Source: Seonamhaeicola maritimus (lineage in GTDB: Bacteria; Bacteroidota; Bacteroidia; Flavobacteriales; Flavobacteriaceae). From it: DNA of 64,000 nt. Shown piece after piece: positions 54,880 through 64,000 of this stretch. The position numbers and the translations under genes are program-made. The stretch is from positions 762,957 to 826,956 of the forward strand of contig NZ_VRKQ01000008.1 in assembly GCF_008056315.1 (NCBI RefSeq), read 5' to 3'. The notes below the pieces were generated by a model. It ran no database searches. It saw nothing but the letters and a program-made list of their open reading frames with translations, and was not told the origin of the DNA. How positions within the stretch are numbered: the first letter of the stretch is position 1; each line of letters begins with the position of its first letter.

Positions 54880-54887
54880 CAAAGATA
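54880..54887 (-). promoter_or_regulatory. -7 element of the gat operon
   Basis: TATCTTTG on the minus strand matches TAnnTTTG, 16 bases before the leader ATG at 54863. No clear -33 TTG was seen. Confidence 0.62.
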
Positions 54888-55292
54888 ATCAGAATTAACG
54901 TAGTATGCTTAATTTTTTTCACCTCCTATTTCATTATTGTCGAATTGATAAAAATTTGATTTTAATTTGAAAGTTCCTCAACTTATTTGATTAAATTGTT
55001 TATTATATCTTGTGTTTTGAAGTAAAGAATTATCACTTGAGGTTTAAAAAATACTTGCTACCATGATTTTTAAAATGGAATTTTTTGAGAAATAATTATC
55101 CCAATTTAATAATACCCTAAAGAAGCCATTTCTAAGAAAGCAGTTCCAGAACTTGGAAATCATTAATTAAAACACTCGTAAAATAATTATGTTTTCCTGC
55201 TTTTAAAGAAATGGCTATGTTGTGATATTAGTAACTAATTGTTAGTATTATCCTTTTTTATTTTATAACTCTATCTACAATCTCTTGGTGTT
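54888..55292. other. Non-coding stretch between the gat promoter and the T9SS gene
   Basis: AT-rich, without a convincing reading frame. It contains an imperfect 20-base inverted repeat (55124-55143 and 55197-55216, 17 of 20 matching) enclosing a smaller one (TTCCA-GAAC-TTGGAA near 55144). No terminator with a clear T run follows the T9SS gene's true end. Confidence 0.5.
55124..55216. repeat. Imperfect inverted repeat, 20-base arms
   Basis: AGCCATTTCTAAGAAAGCAG and CTGCTTTTAAAGAAATGGCT can fold into a 93-base stem-loop. It may be a structured 3' end, a protein site or a small mobile-element relic; there is no target-site duplication that I can see. Confidence 0.45.
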
Positions 55293-55499
55293 TTACTTTT
55301 TTACCATTCGTTTAATAAGAGATTCATTTTCCACATTAATCTTTAGAAAATAAATACCAGAAGGTAAATTCGCAATGTTTATCATTTTGTTTGGCTGAAT
55401 TATTTTTTTCAGATGTTTACCGGCTAAATCGTAAAGATCAATATGATTTATAATCAAACGTGTTGAGATAAATAAGGTTTCATCTGTTGGAACTGGATA
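55293..55499 (-). pseudogene. Out-of-frame T9SS C-terminal sorting domain of the gene at 55454
   Basis: In the frame shifted by one base, the minus strand reads YPVPTDETLFISTRLIINHIDLYDLAG..., continues NIANLPSGIYFLKINVENESLIKRMVKK and stops at 55293. This is a complete type A sorting domain (YPVP start, IDLYDLAG, SGIYFLKI, basic end). It would continue the upstream protein (KNIIL then YPVP) if one T were added in CTTATCC near 55499. A one-base deletion therefore separates the surface-sorting signal from its passenger. Confidence 0.85.
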
Positions 55500-57964
55500 A
55501 GTATAATGTTTTTAGCTTTGACCTCATATTCTTCCACATCTAGAGAATCTTCTATGGTCACTGTTACATTTGCAGTATCTGTATTTCCTGAACCGTCTGT
55601 AATTGTTAAAACTACAAGGTAAACGCCAACAGCATTAAATGTATCTACATCTACTGATAAAGAATAGGAATTACAATTATCAGAAGAACCGTTGTCTACA
55701 TCACTAGCTGTGATCGTAACAGATGGGTTGCCTGCCAAATCTCTTGTAATATTCTGCCCATTAGCTGTGGGGTTTATATTATCCTCAACAGCAACTGTAG
55801 CTGTGTCATTGGAAGAATTTCCGCTTTGATCCGTTACTGTAAGTGTAACCACATTGCCACCTAAATCATTACATGTAAATGATGTTACATCTAAGCTTCT
55901 ACTAGTAATATTACAATTATCAGTTGAATTATTGTCAATTTGGGAAGCTGTAATTGACGCATTTCCCGAATCATCTAACTGAGCTGTGATATTTTGAGTA
56001 ATAACAATTGGGTTTATATTATCCTCAACTGTAACTGTAGCCGTGTCATTGGAAGAATTTCCACTTTGATCTGTTACTGTAAGTGTAACTAAGTTAGCTC
56101 CTAAATCATTACATGTAAATGATGTTACATCTAAGCTTCTATTAGTAATGTTACAGTTATCAGTAGAATTGTTGTCAATTTGAGAAGCAGTGATTGAAGC
56201 ATTACCCGATCCATCTAACTGTACGGTAATATTTTGTGTAGCAATGTTAGGATCAACGCTATCTTCAACAGTTACTGTAGCCGTATTATTAGCTGAATTT
56301 CCACTTTGATCAGTTACAGTTAGTGTCACAACATTAGCACCTATATTAGCACAAGTAAAAGATGTAATATCTAGGCTCCTGTTTGTAATCGTACAATTAT
56401 CGGTAGAATTATTATCAATTTGAGCAGGGGTAATGGAAGTATTACCAGACCCATCTAATTGTACTGTGATGTTTTGTGTAATTACATTTGGAGCCATGTT
56501 ATCCTCAACGGTTACAGTTGCTGTCGGGGCATTTGTACTGTTGTTACCACTCTGGTCAATTGCTGTTAGAGTTACAGTATTCGAGCCAAGATGGCTACAA
56601 TCAAAACTAGAAACATCTAAAGAAAAATTGGTAACAGAACAGTTGTCTGTAGACCCATTATCTATTTGTGCTCCTATAATGGTTGCTTCTCCATTGGAAT
56701 CAAGTTGTACAGTAATGTCTTGAGCAACTGCTACTGGATCTATAAAATCTACTACAGTAACATCTACATTTTGATTACTTACTTTGGCTTCTGCATCGGT
56801 GGCTGTAATAGTAACTGAATTAATACCCAAATCGGAGCAGGTGTAATCAAATTGAGCTTGATTTAGAACAACAGAGACCAACTCGCAATCGTCAAAGGTG
56901 CCGTTGTCTACGTCTGCTAATATTATGGATGCTTGTCCACTAATATCTAATTCTGCAGTTATGTTTGGAAAGACTACAATTGTTGGTGGTGCGTTATCAA
57001 AAATATCTAAATCTTCACTATAATCGTAAAGTCCCCAAGTGCCATCTGAGTTTTGTAATCGAATATAAAAATCGTGCAAATCGCATGTTTCTAATGAGGT
57101 TCCTAAATCAATAGTGAATTCATTAGAGTTGCCAGTTGTTGTTATAGAGGTGGCATAAGCATTTCCAAACCCCGGGTCGGTGTCATAAAAGTATTCGGCT
57201 CCGGTAATTGTTGGTATGTTTAAATTAGCGGTGTCTTCTACATAAAATATCCGCTTTTCGTATATACTCCATACACCTAAATCATCTTGTGTTCGAATGT
57301 ATAAACTATTAAAACCAACTGATAAATTATTGGAAGTAGTATCAATATCAAACATTAGAGGAAAACTGCCTAACGTTATTGGCTTACCATTACCTAAACC
57401 TGGATCAGAATTAAAAAAATACTCTGCAGCATCTATGTTTGAAGCCCCAACCATAGGCATAAAATCTGTTATATAAAAGATCCGTTTCTCATATATACTC
57501 CATAAGCCTAAATTGTCTTTAACACGCACGTAGATGCTGTTAAATCCTACTGGTAAGCCTTCCAATGACGTCTCTATAGAAAAGGTTAGTGGAAAACTCC
57601 CTAAAGTAATAGGATCACCCATGCCAAAACCTGGGTCTGTATTAAAAAAGTATTCGGCAGCTGTAATGTTTGATGCTCCTACTGTTGGCATAAAATCTGT
57701 GACATAGAATACGCGCGTTTCGTACATGGTCCAAGTTCCTGTGTTATCCATGGTTCTAATATAGAGACTATTAAAACCTGTTAAGGAACCTATGCTGATG
57801 CTTTCTGTTTGTGTTAAATTTCCAGAGTTGGCATTTGGTGTAATATCTATACCGTTATCAAGTCCTGGATCTGAATTAAAAAAGTACTCAATTTTGTCTA
57901 TAGATTGTCCAAACCCAAGCATAACAAAACAACAGCATAACCAAGTTATGATTTTTGTTTTCAT
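55454..57964 (-). CDS. Large secreted HYR-repeat protein, frameshifted before its sorting domain
   Basis: 836 residues as read. A signal peptide (MKTKIITWLCCCFVMLGFGQS) is followed by four copies of a ~65-residue unit (AAEYFFNTDPGFG, SFPLTFSIETS, GFNSIYVRVKDNLGLWSIYEKRIFYITDFMP) in residues 25-290, then six HYR-like immunoglobulin-fold repeats of about 80 residues (ITVQLDGSGNASITASQIDNNSTDNC, SFTCNDLG, VTLTVTDQSGNSSNDTATVTVED). The frame ends with unrelated residues LIQFQQMKPYLSQHV because of a one-base loss; the T9SS domain follows in another frame. As written it would be secreted to the periplasm but not exported by T9SS. Confidence 0.85.
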   Translation of the reverse strand: MKTKIITWLCCCFVMLGFGQSIDKIEYFFNSDPGLDNGIDITPNANSGNLTQTESISIGSLTGFNSLYIRTMDNTGTWTMYETRVFYVTDFMPTVGASNITAAEYFFNTDPGFGMGDPITLGSFPLTFSIETSLEGLPVGFNSIYVRVKDNLGLWSIYEKRIFYITDFMPMVGASNIDAAEYFFNSDPGLGNGKPITLGSFPLMFDIDTTSNNLSVGFNSLYIRTQDDLGVWSIYEKRIFYVEDTANLNIPTITGAEYFYDTDPGFGNAYATSITTTGNSNEFTIDLGTSLETCDLHDFYIRLQNSDGTWGLYDYSEDLDIFDNAPPTIVVFPNITAELDISGQASIILADVDNGTFDDCELVSVVLNQAQFDYTCSDLGINSVTITATDAEAKVSNQNVDVTVVDFIDPVAVAQDITVQLDSNGEATIIGAQIDNGSTDNCSVTNFSLDVSSFDCSHLGSNTVTLTAIDQSGNNSTNAPTATVTVEDNMAPNVITQNITVQLDGSGNTSITPAQIDNNSTDNCTITNRSLDITSFTCANIGANVVTLTVTDQSGNSANNTATVTVEDSVDPNIATQNITVQLDGSGNASITASQIDNNSTDNCNITNRSLDVTSFTCNDLGANLVTLTVTDQSGNSSNDTATVTVEDNINPIVITQNITAQLDDSGNASITASQIDNNSTDNCNITSRSLDVTSFTCNDLGGNVVTLTVTDQSGNSSNDTATVAVEDNINPTANGQNITRDLAGNPSVTITASDVDNGSSDNCNSYSLSVDVDTFNAVGVYLVVLTITDGSGNTDTANVTVTIEDSLDVEEYEVKAKNIILIQFQQMKPYLSQHV
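55745..56700 (-). repeat. Tandem 240-base repeats encoding HYR domains
   Basis: Four units in exact 240-base register, for example the TATCCTCAAC/TATCTTCAAC landmark near 55780, 56020, 56260 and 56500. The first two are close to 88% alike by eye. They could recombine to change repeat number. Confidence 0.8.
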
Positions 57965-57979
57965 GATTTCTGGATTTTT

Positions 57980-59047
57980 CTAGTTAGTCTTGGCTTCTAT
58001 AGTAACGCTTAAATTTCCGTTTTTAGCTATGGTAGGGTCATGGGATAATATTTTTACACTGGGATACCCTGTAGGTAATCCTAAATTGATAAAATTATAC
58101 CCTTCAAATAGGCCTTCACTACCAAATAATCCTGGTCCGTCTGTTAAGGTTAAATCGTCATTTAGAGGGTCGTAGTTTGAGCCAGTTCCTGCTAAGGATG
58201 AAGAGGTTCCAGAGTTGACGCTTGTAAAATTCGGGTTTGTGTTCTCTTGTACATTTCCATTGATGTCACCACCTGAAAACGTATAATTTCCACTACCATA
58301 ATTGTAGGTTACACAATTGTCTATTTGTATAGTATTAGTACCATTAGGATTTAGACTAATAGTTCGGTTAGCACCACTATTAAGAACAAAGATACTGTTA
58401 CTTATATTTAGCTGTTGAGAGTCATCTGAGTCAAAATTATTAATAGGGTAATTGGTACCATAGCCAATAATATTATAACTAAAAAATACCGATTCAACCT
58501 CATAAAAAGTAAAGCCCGCACCTAGTAAAAGGTTATTTGTTATGACGACATTTTCCATGGTCGATCTAATAGTTACTGACCCCGTAATTACATTGCCTTT
58601 AATTGTGAAATTGGTCCAGTTATGAGTATTGTTTAAATCGAAAGATCCAATACTGTTATCATTAAAAGAAACATTGTCTATGGTAGAGCCACTACCTAAT
58701 CTATTAACGCTATTAATTCTACACCCTTTAATAACAGAATTGTCTGCACCACCGTTTAAGCTTAAAGTTGTGATGGTGGTGGTATAACCAACATCGGCAT
58801 GAGAACGTCCAATAATTGTTAATTCTTTATCTAATTCGACATTTCCATAGCTTGATGGAGAATGTTGTACGTACAAGATATCACCATTATTGGCAGCATC
58901 TATAGCTGCCTGTAAATCGGTAAAATTTGTAGAAACATCTGGGTTGTTGTTAACTATGTGTGTTGTTTGTGCAACCATTAATGTTGCAAACAATAGAAAT
59001 GCAAAAAAGATTAGGGGGCTTTTCGAAAATGACATAAAATTTTTCAT
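57980..59047 (-). CDS. Secreted right-handed beta-helix protein
   Basis: 355 residues: signal peptide to LMVAQ, then a start typical of parallel beta-helix proteins (HIVNNNPDVSTNFTDLQAAIDAANNGDILYVQHSPSSYGNVELDKELTIIGRS). Successive short coils follow (SVIKGCRINSV, STIDNVSFNDNSI, FTIKGNVITGSV, VVITNNLLLGAGF, LNISNSIFVLNS). No T9SS sorting domain. Directly upstream of the T9SS surface gene (15 bases), so probably co-transcribed; likely envelope or surface. Function unknown. Confidence 0.82.
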   Translation of the reverse strand: MKNFMSFSKSPLIFFAFLLFATLMVAQTTHIVNNNPDVSTNFTDLQAAIDAANNGDILYVQHSPSSYGNVELDKELTIIGRSHADVGYTTTITTLSLNGGADNSVIKGCRINSVNRLGSGSTIDNVSFNDNSIGSFDLNNTHNWTNFTIKGNVITGSVTIRSTMENVVITNNLLLGAGFTFYEVESVFFSYNIIGYGTNYPINNFDSDDSQQLNISNSIFVLNSGANRTISLNPNGTNTIQIDNCVTYNYGSGNYTFSGGDINGNVQENTNPNFTSVNSGTSSSLAGTGSNYDPLNDDLTLTDGPGLFGSEGLFEGYNFINLGLPTGYPSVKILSHDPTIAKNGNLSVTIEAKTN

Positions 59048-59084
59048 GATTCAAGTGTTTTAAAAAGGGTTAATAGTATGTTTG

Positions 59085-59103
59085 TACCTAAAGTTTTTAG
59101 GTA
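59085..59103. promoter_or_regulatory. Inverted repeat upstream of the beta-helix gene
   Basis: TACCTAAA-GTT-TTTAGGTA is a perfect 8-base inverted repeat, 38 bases before the gene start at 59047. A possible site for the adjacent AraC-type regulator (59284) or a leader hairpin; untested. The rest of 59048-59283 holds nothing else recognisable. Confidence 0.4.
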
Positions 59104-59283
59104 AAGTGTTTTTGCTATTAATGCTCAAGGAAAGCAGGTGAGATTATGGAAAGGATTGGTTATCTATCAAAATATAGACTTGAGCTGTTTTTGGAGTCCA
59201 AATTCCTGAAAATGTCAATTATCTGGACTTATTTTGTAAGTAATATTAAATCAACTTCCTTTTTATGATTTTAACCGATGGTC

Positions 59284-60420
59284 CTAACGCTTTAAGTTAT
59301 TTTTAGAATACTCCTTTTTGTATTGATATGGGGTTTTGCCTGTTTCCAACTTGAAAATGTTGAAAAAGGAAGATCTAGAGTTGAATCCCGCCTCGAGACC
59401 TATAGAGACCATAGTGTAATTTGAAAACTCAGGTTTGCATAGATATGATTTAGCTTCTTGAACTCTCAAATTATGAACATAATCCGAAAAACTGCTGTCA
59501 AGTTCACTATGTATTGTTCTTGATAAATAACTTGGACTAATTTTAAGGTGCTCAGCCACACTTTCCAAAGATAAATGGGGGTTTAAATAAGCCTTTTCTT
59601 CTTTAAGGTAATTTTCAAAATCTCTGATATGCTTATTTATACTAACTTGTGAAATATCTAGTTGTTTGGAAATAATAAAGCGCCTTATTCTTTTGCGCTC
59701 TTTAATGACTCCAAATTTGTAAATACCAATATGCCCCATTAAATAGATTAAGGCGGCCATAGAAATCCAGAGAATATAAAAGTCGTTTTCACCAATGTTA
59801 TTTCCAAAAATATTGGCATAAGTAAGATAAGCCCATACCAAAGTGAAAAAGAAAATGGTGGTTAACATTAATTTTAACCATGCAAGGCTTGGTTTAATCT
59901 TTTTTAAATCGAAGGTTTGTTTTAACTTATCATGATTGTAAACTTTAATAAGTACTGATACTAATAAAACAATGCTGTAAATAACAGAAAAGATTTCATT
60001 ACTTCTAATCCAAAACAAAAAGGATGGTGTTATTTCAGTGGTTTTAAGTGAGTCAAATAATACTACAAATTTGAAGGCTAAGAAAACAGCAAGAAAAAAT
60101 ATAAATGGCACAAATAAAAGTTTATCCTTTACCGAGAATTTTCTAATTGGATTTAAAAAGAACAAAACATAAAAATAAATTAAAACAGGTATTAGGGGAG
60201 CAAGAGGAATAAAGAAGTAATGGTAAGCCTCAATTAAAGTAATAAGTCCAATATCAGGAATTATGTAAATAACATTACTTATAGAATAACAAAATACCAA
60301 AGCCGCTAATATTAAGGTGCTTTTTGACCTGAATTTTTTAGAACACAGGACAACGGTCACAAAAATAAACCCTTGAATAATTCCAGCGAGAATTATGGTA
60401 TTATAAATATTGAAATTCAT
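59284..60420 (-). CDS. Membrane-bound AraC-family transcriptional regulator
   Basis: 378 residues: seven or so membrane helices (about 5-230) and a C-terminal AraC DNA-binding domain (about 275-370) with SLESVAEHLKISPSYLSRTIHSELDSSFSDYVHNLRVQEAKSYL and VSIGLEAGFNSRSSFFNIFKLETGKTPYQYKKEY. This architecture is common in Bacteroidota. It probably senses an envelope or extracellular signal and may control the neighbouring surface genes, which lie in the same orientation downstream. Confidence 0.9.
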   Translation of the reverse strand: MNFNIYNTIILAGIIQGFIFVTVVLCSKKFRSKSTLILAALVFCYSISNVIYIIPDIGLITLIEAYHYFFIPLAPLIPVLIYFYVLFFLNPIRKFSVKDKLLFVPFIFFLAVFLAFKFVVLFDSLKTTEITPSFLFWIRSNEIFSVIYSIVLLVSVLIKVYNHDKLKQTFDLKKIKPSLAWLKLMLTTIFFFTLVWAYLTYANIFGNNIGENDFYILWISMAALIYLMGHIGIYKFGVIKERKRIRRFIISKQLDISQVSINKHIRDFENYLKEEKAYLNPHLSLESVAEHLKISPSYLSRTIHSELDSSFSDYVHNLRVQEAKSYLCKPEFSNYTMVSIGLEAGFNSRSSFFNIFKLETGKTPYQYKKEYSKNNLKR

Positions 60421-60736
60421 AAGAGAAGGATTTTCTCATATAAGATACAAAAATATTTCTTTTTTTTTGTTTAAAATACTGTTGTTTAGTTAGTTATGTT
60501 TAGTTAAATCTTACGATGTTTAATTTTCTCTGAAATATTTATTTCAGGTGACAGGAATGCATATAAGAACTTTTAAAGCGTTTTGTTAATTTTCTTATTC
60601 TCAAGCATAACAAAATCCCATAAAATCAATTTTAAGGTCTTTTTAAGCTGTTTTAAGCCATTTTTAATTAATTAACAATTGTTGATAATTTTTAAACAAA
60701 CACTTTAAAATGCTATTTAACAGCTTTTATATTTCG
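60421..60736 (+). other. Intergenic region upstream of gyrB
   Basis: AT-rich non-coding sequence between divergent genes. The minus-strand side must hold the AraC gene promoter, but no TAnnTTTG stands out there. A short direct repetition of TTTTAAGC/TTTTTAAGC-like words occurs near 60640-60660. No hairpin or frame. Confidence 0.45.
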
Positions 60737-60744
60737 TATATTTG
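60737..60744 (+). promoter_or_regulatory. -7 element of gyrB
   Basis: TATATTTG matches TAnnTTTG; the gyrB ATG is 77 bases downstream, leaving a leader of about 70 bases. Confidence 0.6.
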
Positions 60745-60755
60745 TTATAGTTGAG

Positions 60756-60780
60756 AATGATGCTATTGCGTCATTTTTTT
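60756..60780 (+). promoter_or_regulatory. Terminator-like hairpin and mini-ORF in the gyrB leader
   Basis: AATGATGC-TATT-GCGTCATT (8 bp with one G-U pair) is followed by a T run, just downstream of the expected start site. The same bases begin a 9-codon frame, MMLLRHFFM (60757-60786). It could attenuate gyrB transcription, or it could be chance in AT-rich DNA. Confidence 0.4.
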
Positions 60781-60803
60781 ATGTAGTAAAACTAATTTCT
60801 TAA

Positions 60804-62771
<1,968 letters not shown>

Positions 62772-62797
62772 TAATTAGACCAAATAAACTAAAACTT

Positions 62798-62830
62798 AAA
62801 TCCCATAAAGATTTCTTTATGGGATTTTTT
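62798..62830. terminator. Bidirectional terminator between gyrB and the LacI-type gene
   Basis: AAATCCCATAAAG pairs perfectly with CTTTATGGGATTT around ATTT and has a T run on the plus side. On the minus strand the A-rich flank gives a shorter T run. Confidence 0.85.
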
Positions 62831-62835
62831 ATTTT

Positions 62836-63873
62836 TTAAATGGAATCAATGTTCTCTTTTGTAACAATGGTCATTGGGGAATGATAGCTAGTTTCGGGGA
62901 CCTTATTCATTACAAGGTAATCACTCAAAAGTTTAATGCCTTTAAAGCCTTGCATATATGGATTTTGACAGATTAAAAAATCTATGGTGTCGTTCTTTAA
63001 ACCATTTATGTTTTCTTGATTTGTATCGTACCCTATTAATCTAATGTTATTTCGTTTTGAAGCTTCTAAGTATTTCGAAATTAAATACGCATTACTTGAA
63101 GGAACAAAAATACCGCCAAATATATGGTCCCTAAATTGCTCATCTAATACTTTAGTTATGCCATCCGTATTTTCTAAATCAGGAATTACCAAATCCTTTA
63201 TTTCAAGATCTGATTTTTTATCATTAAAAAATGATTTAAACCCACTAATTCTTTCGGTAATAGATAAATAGTTGCCTGTATTAAGTCTAAAAACAGGAAT
63301 CATTATATTACTAGAATCAGGAATCATAACACTCATTAATTTAGCTGCTAAATAGCCGCTTTTAAATGAATCTTGCCCAATAAATGATAGGGCGTTCAAA
63401 CCTTTTTCTTCGATATTGATAAAAATATAAGGTGTATTCTTTTTGTCAAGATATTCAACAAGTTTGATGGTTTCCTTGTGAAAAACAGGAGCTACCAAAA
63501 CGGCATCAAACTCATCCTTTATTAGATTCTTAAATGCTGTTAAATAAGATTTATTATCAAATTGATTAAACAAGAAAAAAGTAGTTGAAACCCTAAAATT
63601 TTTAATCTCTTCAGTGGCCTTTTCAATACCTTTTTTTGGTTCAGACCAAAACTCATTTTTAGCACTAGCTTCAGGTATTAAAGCAGCTATTTTGTAACTT
63701 TTGTTTAGAGCTAGTGTACTGGCAATAGTGTTTATTTGAAAGTTATGTTCTTCTAAAATTTTCTTAACAAGAATTTTAGTCTTTTCAGAAACTCCAGGTC
63801 TGTTATGAATAACCCTATCTACTGTTCCTGTAGATACGTTTGCCTTTTTTGCTATGTCCTTTATAGTAGTCAA
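62836..63873 (-). CDS. LacI-family transcriptional regulator (periplasmic-binding-like sensor)
   Basis: 345 residues starting at a TTG codon (63873), the first codon that fits the family (LTTIKDIAKKANVSTGTVDRVIHNRPGVSEKT). No ATG is in range, and a promoter element lies between this site and the farther GTG. The DNA-binding domain has TVDRV in place of the more usual TVSRV. The ligand-binding domain shows IAALIPEASAKNEFWSEPKKGIEKA, DAVLVAPV, FIGQDSFKSGYLAAKLM and IRLIGYDTNQENINGLK. It probably responds to a sugar or polyol; targets are outside the window. Confidence 0.85.
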   Translation of the reverse strand: MTTIKDIAKKANVSTGTVDRVIHNRPGVSEKTKILVKKILEEHNFQINTIASTLALNKSYKIAALIPEASAKNEFWSEPKKGIEKATEEIKNFRVSTTFFLFNQFDNKSYLTAFKNLIKDEFDAVLVAPVFHKETIKLVEYLDKKNTPYIFINIEEKGLNALSFIGQDSFKSGYLAAKLMSVMIPDSSNIMIPVFRLNTGNYLSITERISGFKSFFNDKKSDLEIKDLVIPDLENTDGITKVLDEQFRDHIFGGIFVPSSNAYLISKYLEASKRNNIRLIGYDTNQENINGLKNDTIDFLICQNPYMQGFKGIKLLSDYLVMNKVPETSYHSPMTIVTKENIDSI

Positions 63874-63908
63874 TGTTGTTCTAAATAAAAAAATGTTGTT
63901 TCTACGTC

Positions 63909-63916
63909 CAAAAATA
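63909..63916 (-). promoter_or_regulatory. -7 element of the LacI-type gene
   Basis: TATTTTTG on the minus strand matches TAnnTTTG, 35 bases before the TTG start. This supports the shorter protein. The remaining bases to 64000 are AT-rich and hold no recognised feature. Confidence 0.5.
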
Positions 63917-64000
63917 CATAATAAATGTGCTTTTATTTGATATAGTTTAACTAAATGTATAATTTTACGTGCACGCACACAAAACTAAATAAATTAATTC

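Noticed and set aside
55745-56700. Regular repeats as a CRISPR array
   Set aside because: The repeats are 240 bases long, in frame, and encode HYR domains; there are no short repeats with unique spacers and no cas genes.
63874-63978. GTG start at 63978 for the LacI-type regulator
   Set aside because: A TAnnTTTG promoter element lies inside that extension, and the DNA-binding domain begins at the TTG at 63873.

Overview
The window looks like a chromosomal segment of a marine or soil member of the Flavobacteriaceae (Bacteroidota). The evidence is AT-rich DNA, housekeeping promoters with the Bacteroidota -7 element TAnnTTTG close to many starts, type IX secretion (T9SS) C-terminal sorting domains, sigma/FecR/TonB-receptor cell-surface signalling, many lipoproteins, and flavobacterial gene types (DUF1501/DUF1800 pairs, DUF2911, multi-FAS1 lipoproteins, a GatB-AspRS fusion). 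I saw no tRNA, rRNA, insertion sequence, prophage or CRISPR array. Most of the window is ordinary core genome.

Layout. 1-2.4 kb: trpE-trpG-trpD operon (minus strand), preceded by a 20-codon leader peptide with three consecutive Trp codons and an attenuator hairpin. 2.4-5.1 kb: a MarR regulator with a perfect palindrome over its start, divergent from a thiol-redox/rhodanese cluster. 5.4-8.6 kb: small membrane and lipoprotein genes, a methyltransferase and an ECF-sigma operon. 8.9-13.4 kb: pyrG, yidC and a MORN-like protein. 13.5-16 kb: a five-domain fasciclin lipoprotein with a decayed FAS1 fragment beside it. 16.2-25.2 kb: mnmA, an NMO-type flavoprotein, a sulfatase, a MATE exporter, PAP2, an epimerase, meaB and DUF2911. 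25.3-28 kb: sigma, anti-sigma and an adhesin-like coiled-coil protein. 28-38 kb: a surface-signalling cluster (DUF1501-T9SS, DUF1800, transducing TonB receptor, FecR, CDF transporter, sigma factor, acidic lipoprotein). 38-49.6 kb: ffh, folD, an M1 peptidase, rluF, YitT, a HerA-like ATPase and queE. 49.7-54.9 kb: gatC-gatA-gatB::aspS. 55.3-60.4 kb: a T9SS surface protein with a frameshift before its sorting domain, a beta-helix protein and an AraC regulator. 60.8-64 kb: gyrB and a LacI-type regulator.

The most striking system is at 49.7-54.9 kb. AspRS and the GatB amidotransferase subunit are one polypeptide, encoded with GatA and a divergent GatC. The operon is preceded by a 15-codon reading frame, MRNNNNNNNFNNPNI, with 10 Asn codons. 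It is followed by a competing antiterminator segment (overlapping the leader stop codon) and a canonical intrinsic terminator. I infer an asparaginyl-tRNA-sensing ribosome attenuator controlling the machinery that makes Asn-tRNA(Asn), organised like the trp attenuator at the other end of the window.

A second system is at 28-38 kb. Two promoters, one before fecR and one before the divergent lipoprotein gene at 36189, share the bipartite element GGGTAGGAA-N16-GTTTTAT. This points to a small regulon of the neighbouring ECF sigma factor. Two other ECF sigma genes (8054 and 25347) share a different element, TGCAAY-N15/16-CGTCTT, about 36 bases before their starts, which suggests autoregulation.
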